From: Streptomyces ficellus
GTDB lineage: Bacteria; Actinomycetota; Actinomycetes; Streptomycetales; Streptomycetaceae
Length of the DNA: 64,000 nucleotides
Assembly: GCF_030406405.1 (NCBI RefSeq)
Contig: NZ_JAUEPL010000025.1
Span: 1-64,000 of the forward strand
Direction of reading: 5' to 3'
The notes beneath the pieces are model-generated. The model made no database searches and was not told the origin of the DNA. It saw nothing but the letters and a program-made list of their open reading frames with translations. Both the position numbers and the translations under genes were made by a program. Positions 26,626 to 37,200 of this stretch are shown in pieces (positions within the stretch are counted from its first letter, which is position 1; the number at the start of each line of letters is the position of its first letter).

Positions 26626-27462
26626 TTACGTGTGGGCCGGCCGCGGAACCATGGCGCGGGAGATCGCCCGAGCGCTCGTACAGACCAGCCGCGCCAGCGC
26701 GTGTGGCGAGGCGCTGCCATGGCGTACCACCAGCGACACCGCGGCGATCACCGCACCGTCGCCGCCGTGCACCGGCGCGGCGACCGACAGCGCGTCCATC
26801 GTGACCTGGCGGTCGCTGACCGCGTACCCGTTGGTCCGCGCCTCGGCCAGCATGCGCCGCAGCTCGCGCGGATCGCCGACCGTGCGCGGGGTGTAGCGCG
26901 CGAAGGGGCCGGCGAGCACCTGGTCCTGCACCTCGGCGGGGGCATGGGCGAGCAGGGCGAGCCCGACGCCGGTGGCCGTCAGCGCGAAGCGTCCGCCGAC
27001 CCGGGTCAGCACGGGGACCGCCCCGGAGGCGGCGATGCGCTCGACGAACACGACCTCGCTGCCCTCGCGCACCGCGAGCTGAACGTTCTCCCGGGTGATC
27101 TGGGACAGGTCCTCCAGGAACGGCAACGCCCGCTCCCGCAGGCCCTGCCCGCGCGGCGCGAGGGAACCCAGCTCCCACAGCCGCAGACCGACGCGGTAAC
27201 TGCCGTCGTCGCCCCGCTCCAGCGCTCCCCAGGCCAAGAGCTCGCCCAGCATCCGGTGCACGGTCGACACGGGCAGCCCGGAGCGCCGCGACAGTTCGCT
27301 CAGCGTCATCTCCGGGCGGTCCGCGCTGAACGCGCCGAGAATCTGCAGCGCGCGGCCCAGCACGGGCCCGGTGCCGGACTCCGAGCCGCGGCGGCGGGTC
27401 ACCGGACCGGCCTTGGGGGCACCGGCCCTGGGCGCACCGGCCTTGGATGCATGGTGTTCCAC
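26626..27462 (-). CDS. IclR-family transcriptional regulator
   Basis: A 278-aa protein: a winged HTH (about 33-95; ALQILGAFSADRPEMTLSEL, PVSTVHRMLGEL) plus an IclR effector domain (GLRLWELGSLAP, VGGRFALTATGVGLALLAH, GYAVSDRQVTMDALSVAAPV). IclR proteins often govern aromatic-acid catabolism. The gene precedes, on the same strand, the decayed transporter/oxidoreductase remnant, which suggests it once regulated a vanillate- or protocatechuate-type cluster (inference). A basic Lys/Gly N-terminal extension of ~30 aa is probably not structural. Confidence 0.9.
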   Translation of the reverse strand: MEHHASKAGAPRAGAPKAGPVTRRRGSESGTGPVLGRALQILGAFSADRPEMTLSELSRRSGLPVSTVHRMLGELLAWGALERGDDGSYRVGLRLWELGSLAPRGQGLRERALPFLEDLSQITRENVQLAVREGSEVVFVERIAASGAVPVLTRVGGRFALTATGVGLALLAHAPAEVQDQVLAGPFARYTPRTVGDPRELRRMLAEARTNGYAVSDRQVTMDALSVAAPVHGGDGAVIAAVSLVVRHGSASPHALARLVCTSARAISRAMVPRPAHT

Positions 27463-27642
27463 CGGCGCTCCCGTTGCCTTCCGACCTGCGATGCCCCTGC
27501 TCCACGGTGCTCCACCGTGCCGGTCAGTGTGCAGGACGCCACCAGCCGCGTCGAGACCCGCAACCGTGGCACGGTGGCGGCTTGTCGACCGCGACGGTGC
27601 TCTTGGCGGAAACGGGGCGGAGTCGCTGTCGCGCGTCGGCTG

Positions 27643-28572
27643 TCACACCGGCGTGGAAGCGCCTCGTCCGAGGGCACGTGCGATCGCGTGGGCGATCGGC
27701 TGGCCGGTGTGGGCCTCGTAGTAGCTGAAGGCCGGGCTCGGGTTGACCTCGAAGCAGTAGACCTCGCCGTCGTCGCCGAGGAGCAGATCGATGCCGGCGA
27801 GCGTGAGGCCGAGTCGGGCGGCCAGGGCCGCGCAGCGGTCCGCGAGCTCGGGCGGGAGGCGCCAGGGGGTCAGCTCCGCCCGCCCGCCGTCCCGGTGGGC
27901 GTAGCGGTAGTCCACCCTGTCGGTCCGGACGCGCGTGGCGATGGGCGTTCCGTCCACCACGTGTACGCGTACGTTGACGCCGGGAACGTAACGCTGGAAC
28001 TGGACGGGGCACCCGCGTATCAGGGGCAGCCGTTCGAGGGCCTCGTCGTCGAGGAAGCGGACGATCGAGCGTACGGCGCTGATCGATTTGTAGATGACGC
28101 GTTGGTGCCGGGCTCTGAACTCGCGGACGAGGTCGGGGTCATTGGTGACCAGCGTCTCGGGGATCGTGAATCCGGCGCGGCGGATGAGTTGGGCCTGGTA
28201 CGGCTTGGACTGGTTGGAGGCCATGGCGGCGGCGCGGTTCATCACGCACCCCGGCGCGATCTCGATCCAGCTCGTGAGGGCCTCGTGCCATGACTGACAG
28301 AGCTGCCGCTCGCCGTCACCCGCGTGCTGAAGCTCCGGGAGGAGACGCCACTCCATGAGGCGGCTGTAGATCGCTGTCACGCTCCGGCAGTCGACGGCCC
28401 GGCCGTGGTGGACCAGCCGCCCCTGAATCCCGGTGCCGACGACCTCAAGGTCGAGCGAGGTGTCCAGGAAATCCCGCTGGTGCAGCATGAGGTAGGGGAA
28501 GCCGAGCCGTTCGAGCTCGTGGGTGACCAGGGCGATCGGCTCCTCGCTCGCGATGCCGCAGATGACGATCAT
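27643..28572 (-). CDS. ATP-grasp ligase (RimK/MvdD-like)
   Basis: A 309-aa protein with a pre-ATP-grasp domain (1-~110; IVICGIASEEPIALVTHEL, AIYSRLMEW) and an ATP-grasp fold. Key residues visible are Lys162 (VIYKSISA), the QFQRYVPG strand (191-198), Asp262 (GIDLLLG), and Glu275 and Asn277 (FEVNPSP), which hold Mg-ATP. The family makes amide or ester bonds by acyl-phosphate chemistry, for example in protein tailoring or graspetide maturation. No precursor peptide was identified nearby. The start overlaps the stop of the preceding degenerate paralogue by 4 nt (ATGA). Last gene of the 41.5-27.6 kb leftward unit. Confidence 0.8.
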   Translation of the reverse strand: MIVICGIASEEPIALVTHELERLGFPYLMLHQRDFLDTSLDLEVVGTGIQGRLVHHGRAVDCRSVTAIYSRLMEWRLLPELQHAGDGERQLCQSWHEALTSWIEIAPGCVMNRAAAMASNQSKPYQAQLIRRAGFTIPETLVTNDPDLVREFRARHQRVIYKSISAVRSIVRFLDDEALERLPLIRGCPVQFQRYVPGVNVRVHVVDGTPIATRVRTDRVDYRYAHRDGGRAELTPWRLPPELADRCAALAARLGLTLAGIDLLLGDDGEVYCFEVNPSPAFSYYEAHTGQPIAHAIARALGRGASTPV

Positions 28573-29312
28573 GTCCGCCTCGCGGGCAGGTGCAGGAGAT
28601 GGCGGTACAGGCGGTCGATGAGCGGACTGCCGCCCCTGCGCAGGTCGGGAAGTGGTGTCGCGCCGGCGAAGCGGGGGTGTCGGTCGTCGGCACCCAGGTC
28701 GACGCCGAGGAGATCGGTGCCGGCCAAGCGGGCGAGGGTGCCGCACGCCGGGGCGAGGTGACGGACCGGTTCGTCGCAGAAGACGTGTTCCCCGACCACC
28801 ACGGCCGATGTGGTCGGCGGTGTGGCCGGCTCGGAGGTCCGGCGGGACGTCAGCGGCAGGGGCCCCACGGGCAGGCCGGCCGTGGCGGCGAGCACGGTCC
28901 ATTCGGCCGCGGTGCGCCAGGCACCCGCCGTGCCGCGGGGGTCGGGCCGGTTGACCATGACCGGGGCGACGCACTCCAGCCAGCTGAGCACGAGCGCGCT
29001 CAGTTCCCTGGCGGCGTACGACAGGTCGGCCTGCGAGGCGAGGGCCAGATCCTCAAGGGGTACGTGGACCAGGCGGTTGAGCACGCCGTCGATGTCATCG
29101 CTGCGCAGGACGCGCTCGTTGGGCAGAGCGATCTCGAAACACGCCCTTCCGCTGTCAAGGCGGTGGACGGACCGCGCCGAGCTGACCAGGGTGCGGGGCG
29201 CGATGACGTCGAGCGGGGCGAGTCCTCGTTCACGGAGCCCGGCGCCGGCCCACAGCGCGGCGTCGTCGGCCGGATCGCACAGTACGAGCCACATCGAGGC
29301 ACTACCGCTCAC
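28569..29312 (-). CDS. Degenerate ATP-grasp-like partner protein
   Basis: A 247-aa protein not assignable by obvious motifs. By eye it parallels the next gene throughout: GVLNRLVHVPLEDL against AIYSRLMEWRLLPEL, VMVNRPD against VMNRAAA, and LLGVDLGADD against LAGIDLLLGDD. The Mg-binding FEVNP is replaced by FAGATP, and the central lobe with the ATP lysine is shortened. This suggests a pseudo-enzyme partner. The GTG at 29312 overlaps the end of the upstream gene by 11 nt; an ATG at 29294 is the alternative. Role inferred, not shown. Confidence 0.6.
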   Translation of the reverse strand: MSGSASMWLVLCDPADDAALWAGAGLRERGLAPLDVIAPRTLVSSARSVHRLDSGRACFEIALPNERVLRSDDIDGVLNRLVHVPLEDLALASQADLSYAARELSALVLSWLECVAPVMVNRPDPRGTAGAWRTAAEWTVLAATAGLPVGPLPLTSRRTSEPATPPTTSAVVVGEHVFCDEPVRHLAPACGTLARLAGTDLLGVDLGADDRHPRFAGATPLPDLRRGGSPLIDRLYRHLLHLPARRT

Positions 29313-30399
29313 TCTGCGGTTTGCCGCGTTCGCTCATGCCCTTGGCATCCCCGGCCGGGCGCGTACCGCCCCAGCCCCGTTGGACTCGGCCCTCGTTGGC
29401 AAGCGGACTCATCGACGTGTCGGGGCGAAGCTCCGGACCGATGAAGTGGGCGAGCCGGTCCACGGCCTGCTCCAGGTCCGCCAGTCGCCGGGCGATGCTG
29501 CCCGCGTCCTCACGCGCCGGGCCGGTCCCCAACGGGAAGGCGTCACCGGCCTTCATGAGCTCGTCCTCGAAGTTGTCCTTCCCTTCCTTGTCCTTCTGCT
29601 CCTTTCCTTCCTTCTCCTTGAACTCCTTCTCCTTCTCTTTCTCCTTCCCGAACTTTTGGGAGCGCACGAGGCGCAGTGTCGCGTTTTTCTTGTTGCGGTC
29701 GTTGCACCTCAGTTCGTACTCGCTGCCGAACTCCTGCGGTCCTTGGTACGGCTGGCTCGGTGGGATGGGGTCCACCTTGATCTCAAGGGTTCCGCAGGCG
29801 TTCGGCGCGATGTCGGACGGCACTTTGAGCAGGGTGAATCCCCCGCCCAGATCGGTGCCGGGAAGGTCGTGGAAGGTGAGCACCCCCGTGCCGACGTTGG
29901 ACACCCGGGCCACGATGTTGTCGATCGGCTCACCCGGCAGTGCGCTGCGCTGGAAGGAACCCGACCACTGCATGCGCGGCTGACGGGTGTCCTCGGCGTC
30001 CTCTGCCGTCACCCACACGAAGCCCAGCTCCTCCGGGTCGTTGTTGGTGATGCGGACGCGCCACAGGCGGGTGTTCTTCTTACTGATCTCCAGCGTCACC
30101 ATGAAGATGTCATGGGCTTCACGTGTCAACGATGCCATGCCGACCTCGGCGCCGCTCTCGTCGGTGATGGAGGCCGGAACCGGCCCGTTCGGCACCGGGG
30201 CCATCACGCCCGTCCCCGCCCGCAGTTCGATGGTGGGGGCCGCTCCGCCGAGGGATTCGCAGCCGGGGCCGACCGCCACCAGGCGCAGGAACATGGTCGC
30301 CGCGTCGGAAGGCACGATGAAGGGCAGGAGGCCGCTCGTCGTTCGGGAGGCCAACTGCAGAGGGCCGGCTTCGGGGAACATCTGGAATACGGGAGCCAT
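29302..30399 (-). CDS. Beta-rich protein with a highly charged Lys/Glu segment, unknown function
   Basis: A 365-aa protein starting MAPVFQMFPEAGPL, with AGGTGAAGAC before the ATG. Residues 1-~240 look like beta-sandwich sequence with Ig-like phrases (NNDPEELGFVWVTAED; IVARVSNVGTGVLTFHDLPG). Residues ~245-277 are almost purely Lys/Glu/Asp (KEKEKEKEFKEKEGKEQK), then comes a helix with heptad-like spacing (IARRLADLEQAVDRLAHFIG) and a Gly/Arg-rich tail. No signal peptide. It could be a structural or assembly protein with the charged helix as a linker. Family not recognised. Confidence 0.6.
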   Translation of the reverse strand: MAPVFQMFPEAGPLQLASRTTSGLLPFIVPSDAATMFLRLVAVGPGCESLGGAAPTIELRAGTGVMAPVPNGPVPASITDESGAEVGMASLTREAHDIFMVTLEISKKNTRLWRVRITNNDPEELGFVWVTAEDAEDTRQPRMQWSGSFQRSALPGEPIDNIVARVSNVGTGVLTFHDLPGTDLGGGFTLLKVPSDIAPNACGTLEIKVDPIPPSQPYQGPQEFGSEYELRCNDRNKKNATLRLVRSQKFGKEKEKEKEFKEKEGKEQKDKEGKDNFEDELMKAGDAFPLGTGPAREDAGSIARRLADLEQAVDRLAHFIGPELRPDTSMSPLANEGRVQRGWGGTRPAGDAKGMSERGKPQSER

Positions 30400-30443
30400 G
30401 TCTTCACCTCGTTGTGCACCGGATGACAGCGGCGACGGCCGCG

Positions 30444-33400
30444 TCACCACTGCCCGAGAGGAACGATGTCGGCGTAGACGAGCCGTCCCGTACCGTCGAT
30501 CGCGGTACCCGACTCGCTCGTCGCGGGAGGGTGCGTTTCGAATTCCTGGACGACGAGGCGCAGGGGGCGCTCGCCGCTGTGCGGGATGTCCACGTCGCGG
30601 ACCTGGCCGAGCACGGACGCGGTACGGAAGATGGTGGTCCAGCCCGCGGCCGCGTCGGGGTTGCCCTCCGGAGCATCCCGGACCTGGAGTTCCGTCCGGA
30701 TGACGTTGGTCTTCGGGCCGGACGGCCCGAGCCCGTCCACGGCCACCGTCGCGCGCCCCGTGGTGCGGGTGACGACGAGTTGGCGGTGGGGCGGTAGTTG
30801 GATCGGTTCCGTTTGGACCGCGGGTGACAGGTTCGCCACCCCGGGGACGGTGTGGGGCTGGTAGCGGGCCAGGGCCAGGCGTACGAAGGGGAAGTACGAA
30901 CCGCTGACGACCGGCGACAGGTCGAGGTCGGCGTACCAGCGGTCCGCCTCCTCGTCGAATCGGACGGGGAAGGCGCTGACACCAAGTGTGCGCTGCAGTT
31001 CCGGCAGGTCGGCCCGGTCGCCGAGGGGCGCGTTGACGTGGTCCTGGGTCAGCACGCCGGGCGGGGAACCGGTGCTCCAGATCGGGTCGCGGCCGGCGAC
31101 GCTGAGGTGGCGAAGTGTGTCGGCGGGCGCCGACGGGGCGGGCCAGGTGAGCAGGGCGAGGGCCTCCTCGTCCCCGGAGACGTACCAGGGTCGCTCGAGG
31201 AAGACCCGCAGTCCGCCACCGTGGCGCCGGCGAGTGGTCGACCGCTGGCCGTCCACCGTCCGGCTCCAGCGGAACGTGGGCACGGTGTACAGGAGTTCGG
31301 GGGCGGGTGGCCTGGCCGAGCTGGGCACATCCGTGGTCTGCAGAACCCCCGTGGCCAGGCAGGCGCCGGGGTCCGCGGCCGTGGCGCGGGGGAAGCAGTC
31401 CTGGAAGCGCGAAACGCCCGTCACGGTGTACGAGACGTGGCGGCGGCGCGTGTCGCCGAATTCCTGACGAATGGTCCCCAGCGCCTGGAACAGCGGCACG
31501 TGACGGACGTCGTAGGAGCCCACGGCCGCCTTCTTCTCGCGCTCCCCGGGCGGGCCGGGCCGGACGTCCTCGTGATCCGTCCACTCGGCACGGACGTCGA
31601 TGCGCCCGGTGCTGGGTACGTCGATCAGCAGCCCCTCGGTGCGGAGTACCGCGCCGGTGTCCCCCGCGTTGCGCTGGGCGGTCAGCCGCCCGCCGGGGTC
31701 GCGCAGCGGCCGCTGCACGGCGTGGACCAGGGTGACGGTCCGAGGCGGTGTGATCAGGCGGTTGTGTCCTTGGACGATGTGCTGGAACGTCGCGGGGTCG
31801 GTGACGTCGACGCCCAGCCAGCCGGCGATGCCGAACAGTTGGACGTTCCGGGTCTTCGGGCACGACGGGATGTCGAACGTCACTTGCTCGGCGGGTCCGA
31901 GGGCGACCGTCAGGGTGCGGTGATCGGCCGATCTGGTCACCGTACAGCCGTTGGCAGCGGCCTCCAGGCGCAGGGCGATGGAGTGGAGGCCGGGCCACTC
32001 ACCGCGCCAGACCGCGATCTTCGGCAGGCCCGTGACGGTGCCGTGGTCGCCGGTGTCCGGGTCGATCGGCCGGGGCCGCGCGTTGAGGGCGATGTGCGTG
32101 CCGCCCGGGTCGGCCAGCCATGGCACCGTCACGCCGCCCTCGGGCAGTACGGCGTAACCGGCGGAGGCGCTGGGCGCGGCTCCGTCCCCCAGGATGGTCA
32201 CACCGGGGATGTCCCGTACGTCGCGGTCGGCGCGCTTGGCGATCTCGAAGAGCCTGTTCACCTCGGCGGCCGGGACGCCGGCGCCCAGAGCGCCGTCGAA
32301 CCGGCCCTCATGCTGCATGGCGACTTCCAGCGCGCAGGCGGGGGCGATGAGGTGGCGCAGGTCGAAGGGCCGGTACCCGTGGGCAGCGGCATAGGCGCCC
32401 ACCGACGTCCCCCGGTCGCTGCGGATGACCATGAGGTCCTGGGTCTCGCCGTCGGAGAGGACGCGCGTCGGTAGGAGTTCCGGTGGCGGCAGCGGTTCGT
32501 AGCGGTGGTGCGTGAAGACCTTCGTCTGTTCTTCGGCGGGGCCCGTCTCGTCCCCGCGCAGGCCTCCCCCGGCGAGGTCGGCGATCCTGACGCGCAGCCG
32601 GTACTCGTTGCCGAAGCGGAGTCGGGGCAGGGAGCCCGGTTCGCACTCGACCACTGCCTCGAACGGCGGGGCGGCCACCTGGGGCACCTCGTCGCCGGTG
32701 TCGACGGTCCGCTCGGGCCGCTGCGCCACCAGGCTCCAGCCGTCCCACCGCGCCACGGCCTGGTGGACGTACAGCGTGTCCTCGGCGCCGGCGCCCGTGG
32801 TGGCCGCGCCGGGCCGGACGTACCCCTCCTCCAGGAAGCCGCGTGCGCCACCGGAGACGTCCTGGCCCATGGCCACCCCGCCGATGGTGTAGCGCACCCT
32901 TCTGCGGCACAGCGAATACCACCGTCCCGTTTCGGCGTCCTGGATGTCCACGCGGTAGCCGCCCAGGAGCGAGTCCGCCGACAGGGGTGAGCCGAGGAGC
33001 CCGTCCTGCGTGGCGCGCTGCTTGGCTCGTTGCAGTTGTTTGTGGTGCTCCTGCTCGCGGTCCCGCTCGATGAGGGCGAAGCCCATGGAGCGCAGGGCGG
33101 GCAGGGCCTGGGCCGCGGCCGGCGCGTCACGGGCCGGCGGGCGGTCGCGGTCGGACGCCGCGGCGCCCACCATCCGCAGGGCCGCTCCGTCCACGTCGAA
33201 GGGCATCACTTCGTACCGGGCGTTGGCCGACGGCGCCACGCCTGCGTCCTTCAGGGGCAGCAGTCCCCGCTTGAACTCGGTCGCCCCGGGCCTGGGGAAG
33301 GACGCCGGGACGAAGCGCCGCCCTTCCAGGTGGTAGGCCGTCTTCGGGGACAGGTCCTGCTGTGCGGCATTGCCCCAGCCGGCCGGGGGGCTGGTGTCGG

Positions 33401-34217
33401 GGTCGGGCCGGCGCGGGACGACGCGCAGTTCCTTGAGGTCCCCCTGGGTGAGCTGGGCGGCGGGGACGGCGAGGTCGACCACCAGCCCCAGGACGCGCAG
33501 CAGGACGGGATGGTCGGCGAGGCGGGCGACGATCCCGTGGAACTCGCGAGCGTCGATCGCTTCCGACTGCGGCGTCAGCGGTGTGCATTCGGAGGGGTCC
33601 CGCCGGTAGAAGGCGTAGGCCCGCGCGAGTGCCGAGCCTCTGGCCGAGGTGCTCGATGTGCTCGCCGGCCCGTCGGACGGCGGCCACAGTCCGCTCTGCC
33701 AGCCTTCGCGCACCTGGCGCAGTGCGGTGCGCAGCGCGGGGCTGTCCTCGGGTGTCTCACCGTCGTGTGCGAGGTGGGCGCGGGCCGTGTCCGTGTAGAC
33801 GCGGCGCACGTCGGCGGCCGCCTCCGTGGCGGGGAACTCTCTGACCGTCCGTCCGTCGTAGGACGCGGGGTGGTACGGGCGTACGGGAGTGTTACCGGGG
33901 AAGAGGCCCTGCCAGGCGGCGAGCTGCTCGGCCACGGAGAAGGTGATCTCCTGTCCCGCGGCGGTGGTGTGCGGGACGCGGCGGGCCGGCACGAGCTGTT
34001 CTCCCCGGAAGACGTCGAAGCGGAGGGCGGCCAGTCGTTGCGGCCAGCTCTGCATGCCGAAGCGGGCCACGGTGAGCGCACTGTCCTCGGGCCCGATGAG
34101 CCGCGGCGTGAGCAGGACCGACAGCAGGGCCATGTGCTCGGTCCCCTCGGTGAGGGGGACCGCCCGGCCGGCGGGGATGGCCGTCCAGAGGAACTGCCGT
34201 CGCATCTGGGTGGACAT
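30444..34217 (-). CDS. Giant protein of unknown function (1257 aa)
   Basis: Begins MSTQMRRQFLWTAIPAGR, with GGGGAG 5 nt before the ATG. No signal peptide, membrane helix or known catalytic motif is visible. The sequence is largely beta-type with many short W/Y/V strands, one helical coil near residues 385-415 (IERDREQEHHKQLQRAKQ) and a C-terminal segment (RLVVQEF, GRLVYADIVPLGQW) resembling small sandwich modules. It is separated by 2 nt from the preceding 1202-aa gene and by 44 nt from the next, so it is clearly part of one operon. I do not recognise the family. Confidence 0.65.
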   Translation of the reverse strand: MSTQMRRQFLWTAIPAGRAVPLTEGTEHMALLSVLLTPRLIGPEDSALTVARFGMQSWPQRLAALRFDVFRGEQLVPARRVPHTTAAGQEITFSVAEQLAAWQGLFPGNTPVRPYHPASYDGRTVREFPATEAAADVRRVYTDTARAHLAHDGETPEDSPALRTALRQVREGWQSGLWPPSDGPASTSSTSARGSALARAYAFYRRDPSECTPLTPQSEAIDAREFHGIVARLADHPVLLRVLGLVVDLAVPAAQLTQGDLKELRVVPRRPDPDTSPPAGWGNAAQQDLSPKTAYHLEGRRFVPASFPRPGATEFKRGLLPLKDAGVAPSANARYEVMPFDVDGAALRMVGAAASDRDRPPARDAPAAAQALPALRSMGFALIERDREQEHHKQLQRAKQRATQDGLLGSPLSADSLLGGYRVDIQDAETGRWYSLCRRRVRYTIGGVAMGQDVSGGARGFLEEGYVRPGAATTGAGAEDTLYVHQAVARWDGWSLVAQRPERTVDTGDEVPQVAAPPFEAVVECEPGSLPRLRFGNEYRLRVRIADLAGGGLRGDETGPAEEQTKVFTHHRYEPLPPPELLPTRVLSDGETQDLMVIRSDRGTSVGAYAAAHGYRPFDLRHLIAPACALEVAMQHEGRFDGALGAGVPAAEVNRLFEIAKRADRDVRDIPGVTILGDGAAPSASAGYAVLPEGGVTVPWLADPGGTHIALNARPRPIDPDTGDHGTVTGLPKIAVWRGEWPGLHSIALRLEAAANGCTVTRSADHRTLTVALGPAEQVTFDIPSCPKTRNVQLFGIAGWLGVDVTDPATFQHIVQGHNRLITPPRTVTLVHAVQRPLRDPGGRLTAQRNAGDTGAVLRTEGLLIDVPSTGRIDVRAEWTDHEDVRPGPPGEREKKAAVGSYDVRHVPLFQALGTIRQEFGDTRRRHVSYTVTGVSRFQDCFPRATAADPGACLATGVLQTTDVPSSARPPAPELLYTVPTFRWSRTVDGQRSTTRRRHGGGLRVFLERPWYVSGDEEALALLTWPAPSAPADTLRHLSVAGRDPIWSTGSPPGVLTQDHVNAPLGDRADLPELQRTLGVSAFPVRFDEEADRWYADLDLSPVVSGSYFPFVRLALARYQPHTVPGVANLSPAVQTEPIQLPPHRQLVVTRTTGRATVAVDGLGPSGPKTNVIRTELQVRDAPEGNPDAAAGWTTIFRTASVLGQVRDVDIPHSGERPLRLVVQEFETHPPATSESGTAIDGTGRLVYADIVPLGQW

Positions 34218-34219
34218 CT

Positions 34220-37200
34220 TCACTCCCCTGCGAACGCACGGCAGTAGGTCTGCCATGGATAGGACTGGCCTTGTGGCCCGAGGGCCGCTTCGACCGAGGA
34301 GGACCGGGGGCCTGGCGCCGCGGTCGGCGAGAGGGCCGGAGAGGGGGCCAGGGAGAGGTCGGGGCCCTTGAAGCTCTTGTGGCATTCGAGGGTGACCGAC
34401 GTGGACCAGAAGGTGAGGTCCACCGTGATGACGAGCTTGGCCGATCCTCGCATCTCGTTCGCCTCGACGTTGTAGGTGAGGCTGATGGTCAGCTCGACGG
34501 AGACGCGGACGAGTCCCAGCACCGACACGCTGCCGCCGATCCGCAGGTAGCCGGTGATCTCGATGGTGCCGCCCAGTTTGACGAACACCACGCCGCCGAA
34601 GACGTGCACTTCTCCGGCCGCGATGCCGAAGTCCATGGCGACACTGGCTCCGAACTCGATGCCGCCCACGACCCGTTGCAGGCCGCCGTCGGCGCCTCCG
34701 GCGCTCACACCGAGCTCCAGGTAGCCGCCGCCGCCGAAGCCGGAGACGGTCACGAGGAACGGCCGCTCCCGCGTGCCGAAGGCGAAGTCGATCAGGATGG
34801 GCCGGTTCTCGAGCGACAGCGTCAGGGCGAGGTCGACACCGAGGTTCTGGAGGGTGAAGACCCCCATCGGGATCGTGGGTACGGCGATCGAGTACGTGGC
34901 CCTGACGCGGACCGCCGAGACGTCGATGCGCGGTCCGCCACGGCCGGCCCGGCGGATGCCTTCGGCCAGGGTCCTGACGAAGTTGAGCTCTCCGGTGAGC
35001 TGCGCGTCCGCCAGGTCGAAGGTGAGTCCGGGGCGCTCCCCGGAGTTCGCGGTGAAGCGCACCGTGCGGAAGGTGAGGATGACGAGCGCGGCGCCTCGCG
35101 AGGGGACCGCCAGGGTGAAGTCCTTGATCTCCCCGGTGGTGCGCAGGACGGGCTGTCCACCGACCATCCGCGTCACCGCGTGGAGGTGCACCGATGACGC
35201 CCCGCCGGGTTCGAACGGCCCGACCGTCCTCGACAGCCGCTCCGTCCAGGTGAGCGCCGCCGACGGCACACCGGCCAGTTCGGTCCAGGTGATCTGCGGC
35301 TGTGAGGTGATGGTGGAGATGATGTCGCGGAGGGGGACGACGCCGAACAGCTTGGCGTCGGCGGGGAACACCTCGCGGGGGTCGGTCGGAATCCGGTCCC
35401 CGACGAGCAGCCCCTTCGTGCGGGAGAGCCGGCTCACCGTCATGGTGGGGGCGGCCAGCATCCCCGTGCGGGCCCCGGCCGGGCCGAAGTCGAGGACTTT
35501 CTTCTCCAGCAGATCCAGCAGCACGTGCGGTGGCTCGGCGCCGGCCGCCGCGTGGAGGAACGCCCGCGAGAAGGAGGCCGGCACGGCGGGAGTGGGCCCG
35601 AGGAGCTGGCGTACGGCCGGCAGCGCCAGTTCGAGCCTGGTCACCGTCGGATGGAAACCCACTCCGTTGGGCAGGGGCCCGGCGCGCACTCCCCCGAACG
35701 TCATCGACTGCACTTCCTGCACCGCGCCTTCGAGGGGCTGCGTCGCGGTCCGCATGGCGAGGGGGACGCGGCGGCCGATGTCGGCGGTCGGGCGGCCCAC
35801 GTCACGCAGGCCGCCGCTGCGCGGACCGCCGGCGTACTCCGCGTCGAGGCCGGCCGCGGCAGCGGGCGTGGTCGCCGCTTCGTCGGCGAACAGCAGCGGC
35901 AGCCGCAGGTCGACCACGTCGTGGCCGGCCTGTCCGCGCAGGGTGAACTGCACGGCCGCCCCGCCCTGGGTGGGCCAGAAGGCACCGTTCGCCAGCCATT
36001 GCGCTTCGTCCAGGTCCGTGACCTGCCGAGGATCGACGGTGACGTGCTGGAAGGGGAACGCCCGCTCGTGTGCGTTGCCGCCGACGCCGTAGTCGCGGGC
36101 CGGTTCGGTGACGATCAGCATGCGCTTCGTGCGCAGGGCGGCCAGAGCGGGGGTGTCGGTCTCGAACCTGCGCTCGGTCATCTCCACGTAGGAGGCGCGG
36201 TGTCCGAACGGGAACAGCGCGCCGCGTTTGAGGACCCGGACGTGGTAGTCGCGCCCCATGGCGGCCTCGTGGGTCCAGTCGAGCGTGGGCCAGCCGGCCG
36301 AGGCGGAGAACCAGGCGCCGTACGCGCTCAGGATGAGGCGGTCGACCGCGACCGGGCATGTCGGATACTGGAGGCCCAGGGCGGCTATCGTCGCCGTCCA
36401 CGACTTCAGTGGTGTGTCCAGGGCGGGCTCGCCGGGCAGGGCCTTGTACGGCTGTACGCCGAGCTGCCCGTCGCCGCCGGGGCCCGTGACCCGGCTGTGC
36501 CACAGTTCGGTGGTGCCGTCGCCGCTCACGGCGGGCAGCGCGCGGTGGGTGCAGCGGGAACCCGCCGGCAGGGCGAGCAGTAGGCGCCAGGGCAGTTCGA
36601 GCCCGTGTGTCTGTCCCGTGCCCGAGGTATCGGGTGTGGCGACCAGGGGCAGCCGTTCCATGGCTGCCAGCACCCCGTCGACGGTCAGCGTCACGGGTTC
36701 CTGCCCTACGGCGAACCGCAGAGACGACGGGCCCGCCATCCTGGCCTGGCTGGACGACCCGGCTGTCAGCACGGTTTCGGCGATGTGCTGGGGCGGGAGC
36801 TCCACGATCAGCCGGGCCCCGGGCTGCTGGGCCACGAGTTCGACCACCCCATCGGGCCGGACGCGTTCGGTGAGTCCCACGCCCCTGACGGTGAGCGCGA
36901 CGAGGTCGTCGGGGCGCAGGGCGCGGTAGCCCTGGGTGTCGGCCCAGATGTCGATCAGCTCCCACTGCGACCATGTGGCGTATGCCCCGTCGAACCGGCG
37001 GTGCATCAGGGCCGCGTTCGCCCAGAGGGCGCATACGTGCGTCTGCTCCGGGGCCGAAGAGACCGCGGCCAGTTGGGTGGAAACGCCTTCGTCCGTCGTC
37101 AGGTCCCCGCCGAGGTTCTCCCAGTGCGACGTGTCGTCCCAGGTGCGGTGCCACAGGCCCGTACCGCCCGCGGTGAAGAGGTCGCGGCGCGTGGCGGCGA

